NCBI RefSeq assembly: GCF_021502655.1
Contig: NZ_JAKFFT010000008.1
Location: 496,001-560,000, forward strand
Direction of reading: 5' to 3'
From: Dyadobacter sp. CY347
GTDB lineage: Bacteria; Bacteroidota; Bacteroidia; Cytophagales; Spirosomataceae
DNA length: 64,000 bases
This document shows positions 52,526 to 60,800 of the stretch, in pieces. A model generated the notes under the pieces. The model had not been told where the DNA came from. It did not search any database and was given only the letters and a program-made list of their open reading frames with translations. The position numbers and the translations under genes are program-made. Each line of letters opens with the position of its first letter. The stretch's first letter is position 1.

Positions 52526-54094
52526 CTAAAATCTCACAAGCTTTTGATCGTGGACTTCCACTTTTAACGGCCCAATCGGGCGTCCTTCGTTATGCAACCG
52601 GTCGACTGCCGTAACATAATATATGTATCGTTTTCCTGCCTCGGCCGTCATGTCTACATATCTTTCACCCTCATAACACATGCCGATAATGCGCCTCGGG
52701 TCATGCGCTGTTGCCTTTTCATCCGGCCCAAAACGATAGATTACATAATACCAGGCCAAATCACCATCAGACGCAGGCTCTGGCCGTTCCCACGTCAGTT
52801 CCAGGCCCTTTGTCAGCAATGTTGCTTTTAAACTTCTTGGGGATAATGGTGCAATGCGGTCTTTCCAGGGCATGGTAGGAACCAGCGAAGGATAACGGAA
52901 AAAATCGCGGCGGAGCGAATCCACAAAACCCAGGCTATTGCCTCTTAAAGAACGGGAACTGAAAAAGATCGCCCCGTCAGTCTCGGTTTCCCTGAAATAA
53001 CGGACTTGATTAGGAATCTCGAGGGGGTTATTCCAATGTTTGTCCCTATCCTTATTTCCGACGCGGTAAGCGCCCATTCCTATATACAAATGTCTGTCGT
53101 AAGAATTCTCTGTCCACCAATCGACCAGGTTTTTATACGGAACACGTGAAAATCCGGAAGAAAAATAAACCTGCGGCGCGATGTAATCGACCCACCCTTC
53201 CTTGATCCAGCGCCTGCTATCAGCGAAAAGATCATCATAGGAAGCCAGTGCACCATAGGTTTTGGACCCTTCCGCGTCGCGGTCTTTATTTCGCCACACC
53301 CCGAAAGGACTGATCCCGAATTTCAGCTTTGGCTTCACTGCTGCCAGCCCGTCGTGAATTTGTTTAACCAATAAATCAATGTTGTGCCTTCTCCAATCTG
53401 CTTTGGTGGCAAAACCTTCTCCATATTTTTGATACGTTGCCTCATCCTGGATAACTTGCCCGGGCGCGGCGTACGGGTAGAAATAATCGTCAAAGTGGAT
53501 CCCGTCAACATCATAATTTTTGGCCACATTCACCGTCATATCCGTGATAAACTGCCTTACTTCCGGAATCCCGAAATTAAAGAGTTTGTATCCATCATAG
53601 CTCAGGATCCACTCGGGATGTATTTTACTGACATTATCGGCTGAAACGCTGGTTGAAGATTTGTGTACAAGCCGGTTTAAGTTAAGCCATGCATGAAATT
53701 CGAGCCCGCGCTTATGGGCTTCTGTAATCATATAATCCAACGGGTCCCACATCGGGAATGGCTGCCTTCCCTGCCGCCCCGTCAGCCATTCCGACCAGGG
53801 CTCAGGACTTTTAGCGTAGAATGCATCACCGGCCGCCCGCACTTGTACGAATACGGCGTTCATCCCTACTTTTTTATGGAAATCAAGAAGCGCCGAAAAC
53901 TCCTGTTGCTGTTCCTCTGGTATAAGATTTTTGCTGCTAGGCCAATCAATATTATCAACAGTAGCGATCCAAACTGCCCTGAATTCCCTTTTTGGAGGTA
54001 AAATTTCTTCAGTTTCGGCACTTTGGGCAATACAACTTTCCATTATAAACAGAAGGAATGTAAAGGAAAGCGCAACTATTTTAATTTTTTTCAC
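52526..54094 (-). CDS. Exported GHL10 (DUF187) glycoside hydrolase-like protein
   Basis: 522 residues. Signal peptide IVALSFTFLLFIMESCIAQS, then a GHL10 TIM-barrel starting PKREFRAVWIATVDNIDWPS near 34, with GMNAVFVQVRAAGDAFY, RGLEFHAWLNLNRL, VDGIHFDDYFYPYAAPG and GISPFGVWRNKD, and a C-terminal fibronectin-III-like domain (ELTWERPEPASDGDLAWYYVIYRFG). The family hydrolyses glycan or peptidoglycan linkages by analogy; activity is inferred. A Cys in the signal region (ESCIAQ) could also make it a lipoprotein. Confidence 0.9.
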   Translation of the reverse strand: MKKIKIVALSFTFLLFIMESCIAQSAETEEILPPKREFRAVWIATVDNIDWPSSKNLIPEEQQQEFSALLDFHKKVGMNAVFVQVRAAGDAFYAKSPEPWSEWLTGRQGRQPFPMWDPLDYMITEAHKRGLEFHAWLNLNRLVHKSSTSVSADNVSKIHPEWILSYDGYKLFNFGIPEVRQFITDMTVNVAKNYDVDGIHFDDYFYPYAAPGQVIQDEATYQKYGEGFATKADWRRHNIDLLVKQIHDGLAAVKPKLKFGISPFGVWRNKDRDAEGSKTYGALASYDDLFADSRRWIKEGWVDYIAPQVYFSSGFSRVPYKNLVDWWTENSYDRHLYIGMGAYRVGNKDRDKHWNNPLEIPNQVRYFRETETDGAIFFSSRSLRGNSLGFVDSLRRDFFRYPSLVPTMPWKDRIAPLSPRSLKATLLTKGLELTWERPEPASDGDLAWYYVIYRFGPDEKATAHDPRRIIGMCYEGERYVDMTAEAGKRYIYYVTAVDRLHNEGRPIGPLKVEVHDQKLVRF

Positions 54095-54423
54095 TATCTA
54101 ACCAATGCAAAATGTTAATCCAACCAAAGTAACGTAATTTGGAACAAAGTTAGCCGAGAACCGTCTTAAATTCATGTCATGAGGGTTTCATTTGGCTTTG
54201 TCCGAGGACATATTAATATAAGCCACATTCTTGACTTTGTTATATTTTGAGCGTGCAGACGCTGATTCTACTTTGTTAGAGGACAAAGAAACAAACAATG
54301 GATTGTTGTAATTCTGAATAATTTTTCTGCATATTTATTGTGTAATTACAAGGATTTTTGTGACTTAAAGAAAACAACAAGCTTTGCAAATGCAGCTAAT
54401 AACGTTTAAACCTACATCCCGTA
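54095..54423. other. Divergent promoter region between the GHL10 gene and glycogen synthase
   Basis: 329 bp, AT-rich, no ORF of note. It contains two short hairpin-like segments each ending in GAGGACA: TGTCC-GA-GGACA near 54198-54209, and CTTTGT-N6-ACAAAG near 54272-54290. It must hold both promoters; candidates such as TATATTTTG near 54241 are only partial matches to the consensus. Confidence 0.5.
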
Positions 54424-56238
54424 TTGGAACCATTTGTCAAAACCACTAAGAAAAACGTCCTGTTTGAAATTGCATGGGAGGTTTGTAATCAAGTTGGAGG
54501 AATTTATACTGTAATACGGACCAAGGTCCCTGCAATGGTAGAAAAGTGGGAAGATAACTACTTTTTGCTAGGCCCATATTTCGAGAAAAAAGCGTCATCC
54601 GAATTTGAAATAATTGCTGATCTGGAAGATTCGCCTGCCGGCCGCGTCGTGAAACGCATGCGCGACATGGGCTATAATGTTTTTTATGGCTATTGGCTGG
54701 TTACAGGAAAGCCGCGTGTGATCCTTTTTGACCTGGAAAGCATTGCACATGAGTTGGATACCATTAAATTTAATCTCTGGGAACGCAGCCGTATTCCGAC
54801 CATTAATGTTGAGCCGCTGGTCAATCAAACACTTTGTTTTGGCGAATTTGTACGGTTGTTTTTAAAGGAGTACGCCGAAGAAAATGCGAAGCGCGAAGAA
54901 ATTTATGCCCAGTTCCACGAGTGGATGGCCAGCAGCGGCCTGCCGGATCTGAAACGGGATAATGTCAAAATCGCAACCACATTTACGACCCACGCCACCA
55001 TGCTGGGCCGCTATCTGGCGCAGAATGTAAGCGGATTTTACAGCAAGCTCCCCTTCTTTGACTGGGAACAGGAAGCCAAAAATTACGGGATTCTCGCACA
55101 ATGTTCGGTTGAACGACAAGCAGCATTAAGCGCGCATGTTTTGACAACGGTAAGCGATGTTACAGCACGTGAATGTGAGGTTTTCCTCGGCAGGATGCCG
55201 GATCTGGTGACGCCTAATGGTCTGAATGTCGTGCGTTTTCAGGCAGTCCATGAATTTCAGAATCTGCATTTAAAGCATAAGGAGCGCATTCATGAATTTG
55301 TGCTGGGACATTTTTTCCCGAGCTATTCATTTGATCTGGATAAAACGCTTTATTTCTTCACTTCGGGCCGTTACGAATATAGTAATAAGGGTTATGACCT
55401 CACGCTGGAAGCATTGGCGAGGTTAAACTGGAAAATGGTGCAGGCTAATATGGATATGACGGTCGTGATGTTCATTGTGACCAAACAGCCTTATTACTCC
55501 GTTAACCCGGATGTTTTGCAATCAAGAGCTGTTTTAAATGAGTTGCAGGAGACCTGTACAGCCATCGAAAAAGAGGTTGGCGAAAAGCTTTTCCTGGCAA
55601 CAGCCTCAGGTGCAGACCATAAAATGCCAGATCTTAACAATTTCGTTGATGAATATTGGAGATTAAGGCTCAGAAGGACCATTCAAACCTGGAAAACAGA
55701 CAAATTGCCCGCTTTCGTCACGCATGATCTGAAAGCAGAAGACGGCATTACAGAATTTTGCAAGACGGCAAATCTTGTCAACAATGAGCGTGACCGCGTA
55801 AAAATCGTCTATCACCCCGATTTTATTTCCTCAACAAACCCACTTTTCGGGCTTGATTATGGACAATTTGTCCGGGGTTGTCACTTAGGCGTCTTCCCGA
55901 GTTACTACGAACCTTGGGGTTATACGCCGCTGGAATGCGTCGTTCGCGGTGTGCCGACGGTGACAAGCGATCTTTCCGGATTTGGGGATTACATTATGCA
56001 GATCATGAGGGATTACGAAAACCGCGGCATTTATGTAATCAACCGAAAATCTCAAACATTCACACAGGCCGCCGACCAGCTCGCCGATATCCTCTTCAAA
56101 TTCGTAAGAATGCAACGCCGCGACCGCATCATGCAGCGCAACCGCGTCGAAAACATTTCAGACGTGTTCGACTGGATGAATTTAAGATCATATTACGATA
56201 CCGCGCATGATTTAGCCGCGAAGCGGCGGAAGCCTTGA
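54424..56238 (+). CDS. Glycogen synthase, eukaryote-like (GT3) type
   Basis: 604 residues from a TTG start at 54424; no in-frame ATG lies upstream, and the next ATG would cut into the catalytic start. Seen: LFEIAWEVCNQVGGIYTVIRTK near residue 13 (sugar-nucleotide site KVGGIY-like with Q for K), TTHATMLGRYL, VTPNGLNVVRF, GVFPSYYEPWGYTPLECVVRGVPTVTSDLSGFGDY near 485-520. This is the GYS/GT3 branch using UDP-glucose rather than bacterial GlgA. No other glycogen genes are adjacent. Closed by a terminator at 56256. Confidence 0.88.
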   Translation: MEPFVKTTKKNVLFEIAWEVCNQVGGIYTVIRTKVPAMVEKWEDNYFLLGPYFEKKASSEFEIIADLEDSPAGRVVKRMRDMGYNVFYGYWLVTGKPRVILFDLESIAHELDTIKFNLWERSRIPTINVEPLVNQTLCFGEFVRLFLKEYAEENAKREEIYAQFHEWMASSGLPDLKRDNVKIATTFTTHATMLGRYLAQNVSGFYSKLPFFDWEQEAKNYGILAQCSVERQAALSAHVLTTVSDVTARECEVFLGRMPDLVTPNGLNVVRFQAVHEFQNLHLKHKERIHEFVLGHFFPSYSFDLDKTLYFFTSGRYEYSNKGYDLTLEALARLNWKMVQANMDMTVVMFIVTKQPYYSVNPDVLQSRAVLNELQETCTAIEKEVGEKLFLATASGADHKMPDLNNFVDEYWRLRLRRTIQTWKTDKLPAFVTHDLKAEDGITEFCKTANLVNNERDRVKIVYHPDFISSTNPLFGLDYGQFVRGCHLGVFPSYYEPWGYTPLECVVRGVPTVTSDLSGFGDYIMQIMRDYENRGIYVINRKSQTFTQAADQLADILFKFVRMQRRDRIMQRNRVENISDVFDWMNLRSYYDTAHDLAAKRRKP

Positions 56239-56255
56239 TGATAATAATGGAGAAG

Positions 56256-56290
56256 CGCGCTTATGTCTTAATGATGTGAGCGCGTTTTTT
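56256..56290 (+). terminator. Glycogen synthase terminator
   Basis: Stem CGCGCT/AGCGCG (56256-56261 and 56279-56284), followed by TTTTTT. It runs 2 bp into the end of the convergent PIN gene. Confidence 0.75.
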
Positions 56291-56687
56291 ATGCTTCAAC
56301 GAGTTGAATCACATCGCCGTAAAGTTTGAAATTGAGATCGGCTGAGATAATTGAAATGTTTTCAGCATACGCTGTTGCTAGCAAGAGACGATCAAATGGA
56401 TCTCGGTGATGAGCATATAACGGAATCTCTTTGTAAGCGATTATGTGCTTTAATTTCAATGGAATGATTTGAAACCCGTCTGTAATAATGATTTGCTGCA
56501 ATTCCTCAATCGCGATTTGTAATTCAGGAAGCTTATTGATCTTTTGCTTTATTGCAATTTCAAGAAGGCTTAATTGGGAAATGTAGATTTGACCTGACGA
56601 TAGGCGCTTCAAAATGTCAGCGCTGAGTTTGTCGGGAGAAATAAGAGACCAAATGAGAATTTGAGTATCTATTAAATATCTCTGCAT
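56289..56687 (-). CDS. PIN-domain toxin (VapC-like), second
   Basis: 132 residues. PIN acidic residues in YLIDTQILIWSL near 4-15, the Glu in SQLSLLEIAIKQKI near 43, HHRDPFDRLLLATAYAE near 94-110 and IISADLNFKLYGD near 114. This DTQILIW/HHRDPFDR form is a common VapC subgroup. The start overlaps the antitoxin stop (TAATG). It is unrelated in detail to the PIN toxin at 46312. Confidence 0.9.
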   Translation of the reverse strand: MQRYLIDTQILIWSLISPDKLSADILKRLSSGQIYISQLSLLEIAIKQKINKLPELQIAIEELQQIIITDGFQIIPLKLKHIIAYKEIPLYAHHRDPFDRLLLATAYAENISIISADLNFKLYGDVIQLVEA

Positions 56688-56920
56688 TACATGTAGTCTT
56701 TCAGATCATCCATAGGATCATTAAAGTCATCAGGAAGTCTCAATCCCTTGTTAGCCAAACTTCCCAAAATTACTCCAAACCTAGGCTTTTCGTCTAAAAA
56801 CACGCTTTCATCTTTTTCATCCATAAACAGAATTACGACCTCCGATTTTTCGATGGAAGGCGGCGTTTCTGTGAATTTCAGTTCACCATTCTCGTAAATT
56901 CCTTTAACGGCAGTATACAT
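56687..56920 (-). CDS. Antitoxin partner of the VapC-like toxin (AF2212/DUF2281-like)
   Basis: 77 residues with the small-antitoxin start AVKGIYENGELKFTE and an acidic tail (LPDDFNDPMDDLKDYM). Translational coupling through TAATG with the toxin. A GATAA-N3-TTATC partial dyad lies 5 to 17 bp upstream of the start and may be the operator. Confidence 0.83.
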   Translation of the reverse strand: MYTAVKGIYENGELKFTETPPSIEKSEVVILFMDEKDESVFLDEKPRFGVILGSLANKGLRLPDDFNDPMDDLKDYM

Positions 56921-57045
56921 AAGAGATAAGCTTTATCCTAAATTTACACATAATAGGCGTCAGTATCCAAAAAGCCTACTATATTAATCAATACGGATAA
57001 GGGTCGGATGATATTGTGGCCTTAAAAATCAAAATTTAGTGGAAC

Positions 57046-57876
57046 ATGAATTACATAGAAGTTGATCTTAAAGTTGACCCGGATTTTTCGGAAATATTGA
57101 TGGCGGAGTTGGGGGAGGCTGGGTTTGAGTCTTTTGTGGAGACGGATGAGGGGCTTTTGGCCTATATTCAGGAAAATGATTTTGATGCACAAAACTTGCA
57201 CGATCTTACTGCCAAATACCTGGAATTAACGACAATAGCGGCGACGTGGAAATCGTTAGAAAGAAGAAATTGGAATGAGGAGTGGGAAAAAAGCTACGAG
57301 CCAATAGAAGTTGGTGACCAAATCCGGGTGAGGGCCACCTTTCACGAGCCGGACCCTGCATTTAAATACGATTTGCTGATCCAGCCGAAAATGTCTTTTG
57401 GTACAGGACACCACGAAACAACGTGGCTCGTGATGAACGAGCAGCTAAGTTTGCCAAATGAAGGATTGGCTGTAATGGACGTGGGTTGTGGAACGGGAAT
57501 CCTGTCGATTCTTGCTTCGAAATTAGGCGCAACGCATTTACTGGGTTTTGACATTGATGAATGGGCCGTTGAAAATACCAAGGAGAATTTTTTAATGAAT
57601 AATCTGGGTTCAGAGGCTGAGGTTTTCCAGGGAACAATCACTGAGGTGCCTGAGGAGCGCATGTTTGGCGGCATTCTGGCAAACATCAACAGAAATATAT
57701 TATTAAGCGAAATACCCGCTTACGTGAAGCATTTGCAGCCCGGCGGCTGGCTGGTAACAAGCGGATTTTATGAAACAGATCAGGCTGATATTGAGCAATG
57801 TGCATTTGAAAACGGTTTAACTAAGATCAATTCCAATACCCGGAATCAATGGGCCTGTGTTGTATTTAAAAGTTGA
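57046..57876 (+). CDS. prmA: Ribosomal protein L11 methyltransferase
   Basis: 276 residues. AdoMet-dependent Rossmann methyltransferase: N-terminal recognition domain (YIEVDLKVDPDFSEILMAEL), RNWNEEWEKSYEP, QPKMSFGTGHHETTWLVM near 110, motif I MDVGCGTGILSILASKLGA, and ILANINRNILL (post-I NxN motif). Normal length. The next gene begins 11 bp beyond its stop. Confidence 0.94.
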   Translation: MNYIEVDLKVDPDFSEILMAELGEAGFESFVETDEGLLAYIQENDFDAQNLHDLTAKYLELTTIAATWKSLERRNWNEEWEKSYEPIEVGDQIRVRATFHEPDPAFKYDLLIQPKMSFGTGHHETTWLVMNEQLSLPNEGLAVMDVGCGTGILSILASKLGATHLLGFDIDEWAVENTKENFLMNNLGSEAEVFQGTITEVPEERMFGGILANINRNILLSEIPAYVKHLQPGGWLVTSGFYETDQADIEQCAFENGLTKINSNTRNQWACVVFKS

Positions 57877-57887
57877 GAAACAAACAA

Positions 57888-60800
57888 ATGAGGATACTTC
57901 GTACTGCGTTACTTTTCTGCATTCTGGCATGGGCGGGCTCAACCGCGTCTGCTCAAAACCTAAAACTTTCGGATGATCCGGGGCAGTTTATGGTGCAATT
58001 GCGCAAACTCATGGACGGCAGCCGCAACCCGCAATACATTCGATCCACCGCGCAGCTCGACAGCGTGTGGATGTCTGCGCTGAATGCTTCCCAGCAGACG
58101 AAGTTCATCAACATTGTTAAGACACAGATCTCCAAAGGCCAGAAAGCAGGGCCTGTCATGTTCCTCTTAATTCGGAATACGCATGCATTTGCGAAGCAAT
58201 CCCCCGAAAATCTGGAAGGATTCCTGAGCCTTGCGGCTAGTTCCGGAGAGAAATATGATGGTAAAACATTGCAGAAAGTGCTGGAAACGGTCAGGACGAT
58301 TAATGAGACCAATAAACTTTACGCTGCGAATTATAACTCACTTTACCTTTTAAACGGAACCTATAAATATCGTTTTGACACCACGAATGCGGTAACAGCG
58401 AATACAGAGGCAAATGTTGCCGCTGCTAATGACAGCTGGGACACGCCGGTTGACTCGAATTATGTAATTACACCCAAATCCAATCCGCTGCCTGCCATTA
58501 CCGGCGCTTTAATGGATTTGCAGAATGCCACATTTGCCATGGTTACGGCGGGTGATTCGGTTGTTTTTGGGCCGGCTAATGGCAGTGTTTCGCTCAAAGA
58601 CGGAATTTTTGTAGGTAAAAGTGGCAAGCTCAACTGGCAGGCCGCCGGGGACTCGTCGATCTACGCCGATCTGGACAGTTATTCCTTTAATATTTCCCAA
58701 CCCAAACTTGTAGCGGAGAATGTGACGCTGCACAGCGACGCACAACTTGCCGCGCCGATCAAAGGAACGCTCGAATATCGCGGCGTTAAGAAAGTAAAAG
58801 GCCAGCCTGCTCCCTATCCGCGTTTTGTTTCTAACGGAATTGACGCCCGGTTGAAAGATACGCGCAAGAACATTGATTATAAGGGTGGTTTCGCATTGAT
58901 CGGGACGGAAATGTATAGTTCGTCATTGAGCGATCTTCCATCAACAATCAAGGTAAAATATAAGGATAAGCTCGCTTTCACGGCTCAGAGCAAGAAGTTT
59001 GAATTGAAAGATTCGGTCATTGCTGCCTCCTTTGCGACCTATTCCATGCCGCTCGGCGGCGATTCGCTGTATCATCCGGGTGTGACATTCAGGTATAATG
59101 ATGACGAAGGATTGGTAAAATTAGGCCGCGTTGAAAGAACGGATTACGCGCCACTTCCCTATAAAGACACTTATCATAAAATGAACATCTGGTCGCAGGC
59201 GATGCGGTGGCGGTTTCCGAATGATAAGGTTGAATTTTTCCGCATTAATGGTAAGCAGGTTGCTCCTGTAAAGCTGGAATCATTGGATTATTTCAAAAAG
59301 GAGCGTTTTAAAGACATTAGTAAAGAATATGGATTCCAGCCGCTGATTATGGCTGCCAATTATACGCAGACGGAAAAAAAATCAGCATTCCTAGCGGATG
59401 ACCTTGCGCGGAAGTTTAAGCAGAAACCCGAAATCATGCGTAATGCGCTGCAAAGGCTTACGCTCGAAGAATATTTTATCTACAATAAATCAACGGATGA
59501 ATTTGGGTTAAGTAAAAAAGGGATCCTGTTTGTGCTGGCAAACCTGGATAAGGCCGATTATGACAACTTCCAGGTAACTTCTCAGTTTACAGCCAATGAC
59601 GAAACTGCTAATGCCACGATCTATCTGCCTGATACAATGCTTACCGTTATGGGTGTTTCGCGGTTCGTGGTCAGTGATTCGCTGAAAATCTACGCAGTTC
59701 CTCAGGATAAAAAACTGATCATTGGTAAAAACAGGAATTTCACATTAAACGGCCAAATGGTCGCCTCCAACTATCAGTTCAGGGGGCAGAACATCAAATT
59801 TGACTACAACCAGTTCTTTGTGAACGTTGCCCCTTCCGATTCCATCACATTTACGCCGAGGGATAAGTTTGCGAAAGGGCAGAAAGGCGAAGTGGGCGGT
59901 CACGTGAAATATGAAAAAGGGGGAACATTCTATTTGAGTGATCCGAAGAATAAATCCGGGCTGCAAAAAGGGGTTAAGAAATCACCGCGATTGGTTGTTG
60001 AGGAAGGGATGATGGTTTATTTTGATCAACCTGAGCGCGGAACTGTCGTTTATCCGAGAGAAGTCAATTTCAAAATTCCCAAGATCGATATGGGCGGTCT
60101 GGATGAGCGCGATGTGATTTTTGAAGGAACATTCAATGCAAATGGCATCATTCCCAACATTCAGACGGTCCTGAAAAGCATGCCGGACAACTCGCTTGGG
60201 TTTGAATACAAGCCGCCGGTGACGGATATGAAGCTTTACGAGGGAAAAGCACTGGCGAAATTTACGGATACGCTGACGATGGACAACACAGGTTTGCATT
60301 CCAAAGGGATTTTGAAATACTTATCTGCTTCCATGACTGCGAAGGACATGTTGCTTACAGCCGATTCCTTAATGGCATCCGGAGAAGTGGCAAGCATTAA
60401 AGAAGCAACCATCGGAAAGGGCTATTTTCCGGCTGTTCAGTTAAAGGATTATGCATTGAAATGGTATCCTAATACAGACAGTATGTTCATCAACACGCAA
60501 GGCAAATCGTTTTCATTTTACAATGGAACAACCAGCTTGGAAGGCGGGCTTTTGCTGCGTTCTACGGGATTATACGGAAATGGAAAATTGAAAAGACCTG
60601 ATTCTGAGCTTTCTTCGCCTGATATTAAGTTCAACAAGGATGGTTATCTGGCCAATCGCTCCGAATTTGCAATCAATAGTGTTGACCAAAAATCGACAAA
60701 AAAGCTGCTTACCGGTAAAAATGTAAACATTGATTTCAACTTCAAAACCGGCATTGCCAACTTCTTAACGGACGAGACGGGCTTTGGCTCCGACTCATCC

